From the NCBI GenBank assembly GCA_023014365.1, contig JAEBUN010000005.1, positions 248,001 to 312,000 on the forward strand: 64,000 nucleotides of DNA. Direction: 5' to 3'. The notes under the pieces were generated by a model. That model was not told the DNA's origin, did no database searches, and saw nothing but the letters and a program-made list of their open reading frames with translations. Every line of letters begins with the position of its first letter. Positions within the stretch are counted from its first letter, which is position 1. The stretch comes from Lepiota brunneoincarnata (taxonomy: Eukaryota > Basidiomycota > Agaricomycetes > Agaricales > Agaricaceae). This document shows positions 34,873 to 45,442 of the stretch, one piece after another. Both the position numbers and the translations under genes were made by a program.

Positions 34873-36183
34873 TCAATAACAGTGATCACCAAGCAACAAG
34901 ACCAGAAGAAGGAACACAAGGAAGAAAAGCCACTTTGTAACCCAACCACAACTACCTTGCATACACCTCCCAATTCCCCCATCAACATCACCCCCACCCA
35001 CACCCTCACCACAAGCACCAGCATGCCCATTCCAAGGCTCACCTACACCAGCAGAAACACAATCACGTTCACTAGACCATAGAGGGAACTCCTTGAGGAA
35101 CATCATAGCATCCTCCTTATCATCCCGCCAAATACCAGCCTGGAGTGGTATAGAGGGAACTTCCACAATAAGAGGACACTCTGATATCTTTTTGAGTTCA
35201 CCAATATATGCAGACCATGAATCAGAGATCTTATTTAATTGATCTGTAAATTCTTGATTGGTCACCGCCTAATCCCAAGTTGCTTGTGGACGTTGGATAA
35301 GTAAAGTTTGAAAATCAAGCTCTAAGGAATGAATGAGGCGGTCAAGGTAGGCGCAATCATCAATGGCACGTTGCAATGCCTGTTCATATTCAAGTGCGAG
35401 GTTGATAAGTTCGGTGAGTAGCTTTTCGGTCTTGGGGTTGGTAATTGTGCAGTGGTTGTAGCCGTAACCGCTGCATGCAGTCCACAATCGAGCCCAGCCT
35501 AGGAACAAACACAAATCAATATGACGATTGTGCACTGCATGCCAGTAGACGCCACTTACGATTCCCCTCTCTGGCCCTCGAGATGATTTGAATTTAGTCT
35601 TCAATGAGTCGTCCAAAGTCAATAGCCACCTCGTAGAACCGGTAGGCATATTCCAGATGCCCGATGTGGTATCGGATATGGCAGCGAGCGTCGGAGATGA
35701 ACTTAGACGCCACAGTGCTCGCCGAAAAACCTCTGCACAAAGTTCAATATGAGAGGTGCACTTCCAACTTGAGGTGTATATACTAACTTTGTGCGAAGGC
35801 AAGGCGAAGCAAGGAATCGGATGTGAGTTGATGCAACGTGGGTCATGAAGGAATGACGGAAGGGTCCCTCAAGTTGAAGTGAAAGTTTGGCTCGTATTCT
35901 GTAACAAGCCAGAGTGAAATCTTGTTCAGCAAAGGAGAGGGCCTGGAACGAGATTTTTCAAGATTTGGAAGTGCCGAGGATAGAGCGGTAGATGAACCTT
36001 GTTCTTTTTTCGATTTGTTCAGCGATGCGAAGAGAGTGGGATAGGTTGATGGTTGGTGGAGGTTTCAGCTATTGAAGGGTGGTCAGGTGGGATGATGTTA
36101 TGTGGCAAGGGATATTTCAAATTCACCGTCAGGAGCTTGGAACGTGCAAGTTCCCTCGACACACTGAAATCCGATAGCGACAT
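34873..36183 (-). pseudogene. Unrecognised gene interrupted by an in-frame stop
   Basis: The likely start is ATG 36181-36183 (MSLSDFSVSRELARSKLLTV). Exons then give ALSFAEQDFTLACYRIRAKL, HVASTHIRFLASPCLRTK, VFRRALWRLSSSPTLAAISD, LGWARLWTACSGYGYNHCT and a helical stretch (LLTELINLALEYEQALQRAI). At 35269-35271 a TAG follows ATWD, and the same frame stays open for 130 codons (AVTNQEFTDQLNKISDSWSA, SECPLIVEVPSIPLQAGIWR, DAMMFLKEFPLWSSERD). A CAG-to-TAG change or base error would explain this. A TGA at 35958-35960 is probably intronic. The last 20 codons encode a hydrophobic tail (KWLFFLVFLLLVLLLG). I do not recognise the family. Confidence 0.45.
35269..35271 (-). other. In-frame TAG between two coding stretches
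   Basis: The codon after ...PQATWD on the minus strand. The frame upstream (to 35510) and downstream (to 34873) is the same and looks coding on both sides. Confidence 0.6.
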
Positions 36184-36365
36184 GAGGGTGAGGACTTGGG
36201 AAGGGTCTCAGAATAATTAAGCAGTCGCGATTACTCCACCGGGCACCTCGGCCGGAGACAAGATATTAGAAGCCATTGAACAACACCAACAAATACAATA
36301 CGCGTCCTTTGGGAACGCGTTCGCTTCGGGCCCCCCTGTAATCACCTCCTGACTCTTGATCGGCC

Positions 36366-37624
36366 ATGGTCGCAACAACAACAGAGCAGGTGTGTATCAA
36401 GCATTTCTTACTGCGAGAGATAAGTAGACTGATCGCACACACAAAGTTAACAGCGCTTGCCAGTACCACCGTCAGTACGTCCTCCTCAGTCTTACAACGG
36501 CGCTATGGGTCTGACGAGGTCGCCTCTCCATCGTTCTCAGTGTACTTCTCGCCGGCGTGTTTCCATGGATCTTTGATGGCGCTTAGTTGTCCACCCCCTC
36601 GTCCTTCTCTCCGTAACAGACCATCACGCTCGGTCTGTCTCGAGAAACTCCCACAAGCGGGTAGTGGGTGTACTTTTAGGCCAGGACAATGGCAAGACCG
36701 TCAACGTAGCCAATTCATTTGGTATCCCGTTTGAGGAGGATGAGAAGGATAGCAAGACATGGTTTTTGGATCACAACTACATCGAAGGCATGTACGAGAT
36801 GTTCAAAAAAGTCAATGGTAGGTCACTGTTCCTTCTGTGTGGCGTGGATTCTCATGATGTCTTTTTTTCCCTTAAGCTCGCGAGCGAATGATTGGGTGGT
36901 ACCACACTGGCCCCAAACTACGAGCTTCAGATCAGGAAATCAATGACCTCTTCAAGCGATTCATCGCAAAACCTGTCATGGTCATTGTGGATGTACGGCC
37001 AAACACCGTCGGGATTCCCACAGACGCATATTTTGCAGTTGAGGAGATCAAGGATGTATGTCCCTTTACCCGATGTGCTCGTCAAGAGCGTAGCTGATAA
37101 TCTAAACTTTCTAGGATGGCACGGAAACACGGAAAACCTTCCTACACGTTCCCTCCACAATAGAAGCGGAAGAAGCCGAGGAAATCGGTGTTGAGCATCT
37201 GCTGCGGGACATCAAGGATTCGACAACGACGACGCTAGCGACTCGAGTCAGCGAACAATTAACTTCGCTGCGGGGTTTACAGTCGCGGTTAGGTGATATC
37301 CAGAAGTACTTGGCCGAGGTTGCGGCAGGCACGATGCCTGTGAACCACCAAATTGTGTATCACTTGCAAGACGCGTTGAATTTGTTGCCTAATCTTTCCG
37401 ATGTGGATTTGACGCAGAGCTTTACGACGAACACGAATGACCAGATGTTGGTGGTGTATCTGAGCAGTTTGTTGAGGGCAGTTATCGCGCTCCACGGGTT
37501 AGTAGATAATAAGGCGTCTATTGGGCGTGCTGAGTTCGAGGAGGGTGGGGATGGTGATAGATCAGAGGACCACAGCGGGGAAAAGCAGGAAGAGGAGAAG
37601 ACTAAAGGGGAAGGAGAACAGTAG
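36366..37624 (+). CDS. RPN8: 26S proteasome regulatory subunit RPN8 (PSMD7)
   Basis: MPN-domain lid subunit that pairs with the deubiquitinase RPN11. ATG 36366 (MVATTTEQ) is followed by a first intron. The main exons read [79 protein letters not shown] and [20 protein letters not shown], then [20 protein letters not shown] and a helical C terminus. The metal motif of active JAMM proteins is absent: the position reads WYHTGPKL rather than H-x-H. This is normal for RPN8, a non-catalytic partner. The tail is Glu/Lys-rich, as usual. Introns near 36817-36877 and 37056-37115 are ordinary. No frame break was found. Same-strand neighbours GIS2 and COX4 follow at short spacing. Confidence 0.97.
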
Positions 37625-37939
37625 TATAATCGCTGCGGAGAGATAGCTAATGTTATTCCTTGCCTCATTGCGGTCCTGAAATGGAAAATTGTTCCAGCGC
37701 TACAGCCTCTTACGTAATGACATACCCTTTTTTCTACCACCTGACTCCTCCATGTTCTACAGGCGCCCCCGTCTCTTTCTTCCCAACCACCATCATCTAC
37801 TTGTTCAAAGTGTGTCTCTACTTTCTTTCTGTCCCACCTCGCCACTGCTGCAGGCGCTGGGGGGCCGCGCGCAGTCAGCGCCTGCATGCTGACTGATCGC
37901 TATCCATCTAGTCTACAGCACTCTCATATCAAACTAACG
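37625..37939. other. Short intergenic, 315 bases
   Basis: RPN8 3' flank and GIS2 promoter. Pyrimidine-rich, as is common before fungal transcription starts. No other feature. Confidence 0.4.
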
Positions 37940-39305
37940 ATGTCCGGACGTGGATGCTTTAACTGTGGTGGCTGTGCGTGGTTTTGCCGTTGTTCTTTTA
38001 CCCCCTCCTCTTTCTTTTGCGCCAGTTGGTGTTCGTGCGCGGAGAACTTGTGCTTCTTGGCAACAATAGTCAGCTAGCATGTGCCTTTTAATCGTCCAAT
38101 ATGCGGTGGGATGCGATGCCGACGATGATGAGGCCACTCGCTTTGTTTTTCCCCGTAATATTCAAAATCAAATGGCCAAACGATCTGTTACCGAAATGCA
38201 ATATATTGCTTTTCGATTCACACACAATACCCTTCCTTCCCCTCTCCTGCAAATCTTAGCCCCTACCATGCTCACCAACCACCACAACCTTAACTAATGC
38301 GAACATGTCCTGATTCGATCGGCACAATCGTAACCCACCGCGGCGATGACACGCCCGACACACACACACACACACACATACGCACTTCTCGTTGTGCTGT
38401 GCATGTTTTTACTTTTATTCTCTCACCATCAGCGCATTGCACTCGGCGTTTTATACGATGTCTCATATCTGTTATAGTTGGTCACCAGGCTGCAAATTGC
38501 CCTAAAGCTGGAACACCTACATGGTAAACAATCATTTTTCTCTCGTGGCTCGATCATCCTACGCTATTCGTGAGCTCTGAACTGATATATTCATCTTTTC
38601 CTTTTGCACCGATTTCAGCTACAACTGTGGGTCATGGTGTGTTTCACATATTAATGATGACAGCTGTTGATGTGTAGCTTGCAGGTGGTGGTGAAGGCCA
38701 CGTTTCTCGTGATTGTAGTCAGGAGGCCAAAGCCAAGGCTTGCTACAAGTGCGGCGGAGAGGGCCACATTGTAGGTTACTGTTTCTCGGCACACAGGGTG
38801 CATTACTGACTTAAAGGAATATCAGTCTCGTGACTGCACCGAGCCTGGAGGTGGAAGTAGGGGAGGCAGTGGTATGGACTGCTACCGCTGCGGCATTTTT
38901 GGACATATCGCGCGTGATTGCCCTACCCCTGCCTCTGGCGGTGGAAGTAGCTACGGCGGTGGAAATAGCTATGGCAGCGGTGGTAGATACAATTCTTTCG
39001 GCGGCGGCGGTGGCGGCGGCAACCAAAAAGCTTGGTGAGTGCTCTGCGGTTCGTGTAGGATGTGGCTCATGAGGTTGTAGCTACACTTGCGGAGGTGTAG
39101 GACATATGGCACGGGATTGTACGCAAGGATCCAAGTGCTACAACTGCTCGGAACCAGGACATGTGAGCCGCGAATGCCCGCAACCGCAGAAGAAGACGTG
39201 CTACACGTGCAAGGAAGAGGGGTGAGTGAGGCGCAGAAGTCGCTCAGGGGAGAGACTGAATATTTTTGCAGGCATGTTTCGCGCGATTGTCCTAAAGCGA
39301 GGTAG
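37940..39305 (+). CDS. GIS2: CCHC zinc-knuckle RNA/DNA-binding protein (Gis2/Byr3/CNBP)
   Basis: ATG 37940 ([11 protein letters not shown]). Seven CCHC knuckles of the C-x2-C-x4-H-x4-C type are visible across six or more exons: the first ends [11 protein letters not shown], then CYNCG...[63 protein letters not shown] and [14 protein letters not shown], with a stop at 39303-39305. Between knuckles four and five there is a Gly/Ser/Tyr-rich linker (about 38935-39030), resembling the RGG-like linker of CNBP. Homologues bind single-stranded nucleic acid and mRNA and affect translation. A (CA)n microsatellite lies in a large 5' intron (38359-38380). No break found. Confidence 0.93.
38358..38379. 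repeat. CA dinucleotide microsatellite
   Basis: About ten tandem CA units in an intron of the GIS2 gene. Confidence 0.85.
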
Positions 39306-39467
39306 ACCACAAAAATGTTTTTTTCTTTTAACCGAATATGAATTTTTGACTGTTGTTGTGTGTTGACGCGGGACATTCCGGGGTTATGTGTGATCTGAGA
39401 ATTCCGTGTTTTCCTCGCAAACAACTCTTTAATAAATAAATCCTTCCTCCTCTCCTTCCTCTCCATC

Positions 39468-40299
39468 ATGTACGTCGCTGCTGCTGCCCGTCTGGCGCGT
39501 CAGAGGGCCCCTGCTCTCCGTCGCTGCCTCGCTACCACCGTCGCTTCCCCCTCAGCACCTGCTTCCTCTTCCGCCGCAGCCCCCGTCTCCCTCTCCAACG
39601 TCGAGGCATCATGGACCAAGCTAACTCCCGAGGAGAAGGCGACCGTGCACTCACAACTTGAGCAATTACAGAAAAAGGACTGGAAGGAGCTGTCCATCGA
39701 GCAGAAGAAAGCCGGTGAGTAACCCTTTTTTTCTCGGTCCAGTTGGGGGGAGGTCATCCCTCTCTCTGTTCCGATTTCTTTGTGCTCACTGCGCCTTTTC
39801 CGCCCCGTTTCCATCTGCTGTGTTTCTGCCGTGATACTCTACACATGGTCTTTGTGAACGGCTGGGCGTACCATAGCATACTACGTGGCTTTTGGCCCTC
39901 ATGGACCCCGTGCTCCCTCGAGCGCACCCGGTGACAACTTCAAGATTCTTTTGGCTACCGCTGGCCTCGTCGGTATTGCTACCACCCTTTTCTACGGTCT
40001 TAGAAACTTTGGTACGTGGTTACTATGTGTACTTTCTATTACTTTAGACTCAACCACGTGCGTCTCTTTCGTGCCACCTCCCCCTTTAGCCACACCTCCA
40101 CCCAAGACGATGTCAAAGGAATGGGAGGAAGCTGCCAACGAGCGTGGGCGGGAGATGAAACTCAACCCCATCACCGGTGAGGATTCCTCTTGCGTGCGCG
40201 TGTCGCATAGAGTGTCGCTGACCAGCGCGTTGTCTTTCCCCGTCCTCAGGTATCTCGTCGGAGGGTTACTCTGGAAAAGGCTTTGTCCAAACAAAGTAG
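39468..40299 (+). CDS. COX5: Cytochrome c oxidase subunit IV (fungal COX5 type)
   Basis: Nuclear-encoded subunit of respiratory complex IV in the mitochondrial inner membrane. ATG 39468 begins an Arg/Ala-rich presequence (MYVAAAARLARQRAPALRRC). The mature part has the family block ASWTKLTPEEKATVHSQLEQ, then LQKKDWKELSIEQKKA, AYYVAFGPHGPRAP after intron 1, a single transmembrane helix (FKILLATAGLVGIATTLFYG), TMSKEWEEAANERGREMKLN, and a final short exon GISSEGYSGKGFVQTK with a stop at 40297-40299. Introns near 39715-39874, 40011-40088 and 40177-40250 are ordinary. The length of about 190 codons matches the family. No break found. Confidence 0.95.
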
Positions 40300-41715
40300 A
40301 CTTATTACATTATCATTGCTTGCAGACAATCAAACTTATCCAGTTCGGTCACCCCTTCCTGCTCGATCCTCTCGTTGCGTGTTGCGTGCCTTTGTAAGGT
40401 GTGAGGTATTTGGCGCGGGTACGTATCGTGATTCCTTCTCTCGATGCTGGACCGATGGAGTAGTGCCCTCTGCCATTGTTGAGATATAAGCGCGCAGCAC
40501 TCGGGGTCCGATTCCGATGCCTCCTTCCTGTCTCCCTTCAATGCCCACCTCAATCATGCCTTGGGCTGCTAGGCAACCCTACCTAGGTTCTATAACCCCA
40601 TCCACCACCGCATTTGTGACCGAGTCTGACCTAGGCCAACTCCGACAAATCGTTACATGCCCACCTCACCCGCCCGCCGATCGGGCGCACTGAACCCGCA
40701 CTGGTGATGAGATGATGGGTTTTATGACTGGGTCTAGGTACCTAGGCCTCTTAATGAGCCCGTGATGGGCCGACGATGCGTGTAGGGGCTCCTTGCCCAG
40801 ACTTATGGCCTGGACTCCACGATTATGGGTAGGGTCATTTTGTCGGTGTTGCTGTTGGAATTTTCTGGAGAGGACCTGACGGTGATTATTTTTGAACTTA
40901 TACCGAGATCGGGGGACTGTTAATAGACTGACAGGTTTCCAAATGTCTGTGTCGTGATTGGCCAATGGCGATAATTTTTGAAATTCGGGAGTTGCTTGGT
41001 GACTATAATACCCCCATCGAGCTCAAGCGCTCAGCGCTCAATGGTTCAACTGTGGCCACCTTTGAGATTCGCTGATATATTGAACCACTTGGGCCCATTT
41101 TTTTTCACTGGCTTCAATCCGACAAGTTAAGCAGGGAGCTTGTTCCTGATATCCGGACCACTAGCATTCAACAACGCAGAAACTAAATACAGCATGGCGT
41201 GGTACGATGTATGTATGTACAAGGCGAGCTCTCGTGTCACTCTCCCGACGCTGAATGTTATACGGCTTATTCGATATGGGTTGCGCACTGTCGCTCCAGT
41301 TATCATGCTCAGATGAGCTGCACGCATTCTACGCTGGAGTATAAGCTAATAGTTTGTATTCCAGGAGACTATCGAGGACTGTCCACCACCACACATGTTG
41401 GTCTTGTCTCGGGCCCTTTCCCTATTCCTCCCCTTTTGCGAGTCCTACCCTCGAACATATAGATACACTTCACTTCCAGCTTCCATTTCTGCAGCTTTAG
41501 TACTTCTGCTCTCGTGGATGAGCTTGGGCATGATGCAGGATATAGGAAATCAAATGTTTACTACCAAACACTATACATCAAAGGGTAAAATAAAATTGTG
41601 ATAGGAGCTATCCATTCTTCTACTAACATGGCTTCATGTTTGACAATTACACACCCCTGCGAACCAACCACCACTTTTTTCGAATTTCAAATTCAGGTGT
41701 AATACATAGACTCCA
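40300..41715. other. Intergenic, 1.4 kb
   Basis: No supported gene. Repeated CCTAGG/CTAGG words occur at about 40582, 40632 and 40733-40744, the last forming the near-palindrome CTAGGTACCTAGG. A T-run lies at 41099-41107, and the decamer AGCGCTCAGC repeats partly near 41026. Confidence 0.35.
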
Positions 41716-43181
41716 TTAACATGGCTCGCAAATGGTTCCTATTGAAGTTGTATCGAGGTCCTTCCCAGATTCAGAGTTATACCACTGGCGAAGAGCGAAG
41801 CACTCCTCGACATCAGGGTCGATATGAAAAGTGCTAGGTGATACGACAGATAGTATTCGGCAGAATACGATGCTGAAATCTGAGGATTGATGTTGAACAT
41901 CATCACCCCGGATATCCGTTAACTTTGCATTTCTGAACGCAACGATGCTCTTTTGTTCTGCCTTGAAATCCAGGGCATTATTTGCCCACAATACGACTGT
42001 GAGTGTTTTCCCTGACTGATCTATGATGATAATCTTCCGTTTTGGCAACTGTTGGTTTAGTGAGGGAGGGGGGGGTGAGGAGAATCTTTGTGGATGGGAT
42101 TCGGGCACTTACCTTTGCATGCAATGGCACATTCCTCCTCCCATTCCAAAGGCTCTATATCGTAAACGATGCCAAGCACATCTGTCACATGATGACGTTA
42201 GTGAAAGTTCCATTGACACCCCCACAAACATACCGACATGCAAAACTCTTCCACACAAACTAGCGTTGCACAGTTCAGGAATAGAAACAAAATTAAATCG
42301 GAGCTTCGGGAGGTTCTCAGTCTCAAGGCACTAATGAAGGAATCCGAATGAGCACTTGGGTTAAGGAAATGAGGGACAATGGGATGGTACCTCCTTGATA
42401 AAGGTGTAGTTCTTGAATTTGAATGCTTGTTTATTTGCCAGGTTGAAGAAGTAACCAGAATGTCCACAGGGCATAATACCCTTCAATGAAGTAGACCTTC
42501 CCCACTTCGAACCTGCCATAAAGTTCCAGAGCGATCTCCTCCTGGGCATAGACCCGAGCCTCACCAGAGTCATCGGCGATATGGATAATGAACATTGGTT
42601 CGGAATGGCGGCAATATGGATCATTCAGGCACGACTTATAGGTGACGAGGACTCGGAGAGGGATAGATATGCGGGCGCTGCGAGGAAATTGAACCAAAGC
42701 AGCGATCGGGAGGGTATTTTGATTTTTAGCTGTTGGTTCTCTCAATCAAGTTCGCACAGAAAGCAAAACACTGGAACATACTGTTCAAAATTGACTCTAC
42801 ACGCTTCGTAGGGTTGCCAAAACCTTCCACGGGCGTGTAATCAAGTACATCAAAGCTATCTATGAGCAGCGTTCTACAGGAACCACAATAAGCACGAAAG
42901 CAGACTAGACATCACAGAGTATGAGGTTACCCATTGTTAACCAAGCAAAATAATGCTCTGTTGACCCTAATAACCGACAGGAAGATGTCTGGTAGCTCCT
43001 GCTCGAGTTCTAGTACGATGGCTGGCGACCACCAAACTCCGTCTGATACGATTGCTTCATGAGGGTGAGTGAATCTGGTTTGGGTAGGGAGGACTTGGAC
43101 AATGATGTTCGTATCACAGAATTTGCCAATTAGCTTTGTTAATTTCGCAACCCCATTGGGCGTGAGTCTTGTTGGAAACAT
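41716..43181 (-). CDS. RPA1-like ssDNA-binding protein, short form, copy 1
   Basis: ATG 43179-43181 opens an RPA70N-like domain (LTPNGVAKLTKLIGKF, EAIVSDGVWWSPAIVLELEQ). It continues to an OB fold like DBD-A (VTYKSCLNDPYCRHSEPMF, IADDSGEARVYAQEEIALEL, FEVGKVYFIEG, FKFKNYTFIKEV) and a second like DBD-B (KIIIIDQSGKTLTVVLWANN, QKSIVAFRNAKLTDIRGD, VSPSTFHIDPDVEECFALRQ). The protein stops about 25 residues later (GTICEPC), so the C-terminal DBD-C with its zinc ribbon and trimerisation helices is absent. One extra base near 42480 breaks the frame in DBD-A. A true replication RPA1 would be about 200 residues longer. It may be a diverged paralogue with a special role; the function is inferred. Confidence 0.75.
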
Positions 43182-43512
43182 GTTCGGAAAGTGTTAAAAT
43201 TTCCACGCTCCCAAGTGCAAAAATGGTACGTATCTTCCCACGATAATTTTACCCTCAGTAACACCAGGAGGCGAAAAAAGAACGTCAGATGCACGACTGG
43301 TGGCTACATTGTTTGAGTATAACTGCAACAAGTCAGATATCATTGAACGGCGTCTCATTGTCGATCGATAGTTCACGCTGGTTATCAAGATCATCAGTGC
43401 CGAATAATTAGAAACATAGAACGCGGACAACAGTTTACATACACGACCGTACTCATAAGTTAAACCTCAGGAAGCACCACTCGCAGACTCACTACGCTGA
43501 GGATACACCCTA

Positions 43513-45013
43513 TCACGGCTCACATGTGGTCACGACCGAATCTTCGCCTTTGTCACGAAGCTTTCCAAATCCCCCGGAATCATACCACTGCTGAAGAGCG
43601 AAACATTCCTCAACATCAGGGTCGATATGAAAAGTGCTCGTTGATACAATAGATAGTATTCGGCGGCCACCTTTGAATAACGGTCAATAAAAAACAGATA
43701 GTGCGGGAACTTAGTGGCTAAACTCTCACCTGGGCAGTCTGTAAGCCTCGCATTTCTGAAAGCGACGATATTCCCTTCTTTTGCATTAAAGCTGTGGGCA
43801 TTTTGTACCCACAAGGTGACTGACAGGACGTCCCCTGATTGATCGGTGATGCAAAGACTCCGTGCCGGTAGCTGTCGGTCGGTTTCGGTGAAGGGTTCGG
43901 GGGTGGGGTGTCATAAAACCCAGGCAATTTACCTTTTTTAATGTGCAATAGCTGTGTTCTTCTAAGGGACCTATTGAGAAGACCACACCAATCACGTCTA
44001 TACAGCACACAAATGTAAGCGGATGCTCCATTAACGCTCCCACACACATACCAAAATGTTTGAGTTCTGGGCCTTTAAGATCCGCGAATTTGAGTTTGGG
44101 AATAGAAGTGAAGCTAAAACGGAGTTTGGGGCGATCTTCAGTCCCATAATACTGATGAAAGCGTAACATTAAGATCAAGGGGGGCAAGGGTAGGAGAAAA
44201 AAAAACAGCACTGCGTACCTCCTCAATAAAAGTGTAGTTTTCAAATTTAAAGGCTCGTCCAGGTGCCAGGTTGTAGAAATAGTGGGGTGGAGCCTCATGC
44301 CGCGTGATACCTTCAATATGGTAGACGTTTCCCACTTCGAACCTGTCGTAAAGTTCCCCAGCAACCTCTTTCATAGCATAGATTCGAATCTCATCGGAGT
44401 CGTCTGCAAAATGAATGACAAACATCTGCTCCAAAGTGTGCCAATATGGATCGTTAAGACATGACTTGTAGGTGACGAGTCCTCGGATGGGTGAACGGAT
44501 GCAGGGGGGCGTTTGGGTGCGTCAGAATAGCAATTGGCAGAAGCTTTGATTTCGCGGTGCTAGTCCTCCATCAGGTTCACGCTCGAAAAGGTATAAAGAG
44601 AGGCAAGGACGAACTTGTGGGATATTTCGTGCAACTTGCAGGCACTCCGTCGTCGAGATCACTTACTTCCAGTGGTTCAAGCCTCGTCTATGAACACCAT
44701 TCTGCAAAGACTACGATGAGCACTCAGTGGACCAGACTTGAAGAAATGTGCGGGTCACCCGTTGCCGACTGGGTAAAATGATGCTCTTGTGATCCTGATC
44801 AGTTACCGGAGAACTGAATAGCCTGAGCAGTTCAGCGGGCTTCGCAGGTAAATGCCTAGTATGGTGGCTAGGTAACCAGCAATCATCGTCTGAAACCACT
44901 ATCTGGCACCCATCGTCGATTTCCATAGCACGGGCCTGTAAAATAATATCGGTGTCGTGAAACTTCCCAGTGAGCTTCCACCTAGGTTAGCGACCCGGCC
45001 TGTAAGAGGACAT
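43513..45013 (-). CDS. RPA1-like ssDNA-binding protein, short form, copy 2
   Basis: Tandem paralogue directly upstream of copy 1 on the same strand. The N-terminal domain (KLTGKFHDTDIILQARAME, IVVSDDDCWLPSHHTRHLP) matches copy 1. OB fold 1 reads MFVIHFADDSDEIRIYAMKE, FEVGNVYHIEGITRHEAPPH and YFYNLAPGRAFKFENYTFI. OB fold 2 reads SLCITDQSGDVLSVTLWVQN, EGNIVAFRNARLTDCPG and IVSTSTFHIDPDVEECFALQ. It ends QWYDSGG...TTCEP with a stop at 43513-43515, again lacking DBD-C. The 5' end is uncertain: the ATG at 45011-45013 is followed by an in-frame stop unless the frame shifts near 44980, or unless that stretch is an intron end. The shared termination point with copy 1 shows that truncation came before duplication. 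Confidence 0.7.
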
Positions 45014-45242
45014 GGTTAGACCTGGGAGAAAGCTCCTATGTGCAAAGGTGAAAATACAACTATGTCAACATTCCCGGGGTCATTGAGCTCTTATTCTCAC
45101 GAATATCACAACTGAACGCATCCGCTGCTGTCATAAGTTGGTAGGGTCGGATGGGCGACAAGCTCGGACGGTCACATCAGTCACTGCGTTCTCACCAGCA
45201 AACTTCAAACTCCGACATTGATAGAGTGACAGAAAGTGACAT

Positions 45243-45390
45243 TCATCCACTTTGCTGTTCTTCATACTCCTTCTGTTTCTTGGCTTCAAAATACCTGGAA
45301 AACATACAGAACAAGTAAGAGGAGATATTTACCAAGGATTATGACGATTGAGCCAGTATAGAGCAAGATAGAAGTGTTCGTCCAAGCTTG
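45243..45390 (-). other. Orphan pair of exons of unknown gene
   Basis: On the minus strand a stretch reading LDEHFYLALYWLNRHNPW joins over a clean 39-base intron (GTAAAT...TTCCAG) to YFEAKKQKEYEEQQSG and a stop at 45243. It sits just downstream of the COG6 stop. It could be an alternative COG6 3' end or a small separate gene. No family recognised. Confidence 0.35.
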
Positions 45391-45442
45391 TTGCCCATCC
45401 GACCTACCAACCTACAACAGTATTACAGCTTCACTATCGAGT

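Noticed and set aside
36890..36960. Loss of JAMM motif in RPN8 as a defect
   Set aside because: RPN8 is normally non-catalytic; WYHTGPKL is the expected sequence.
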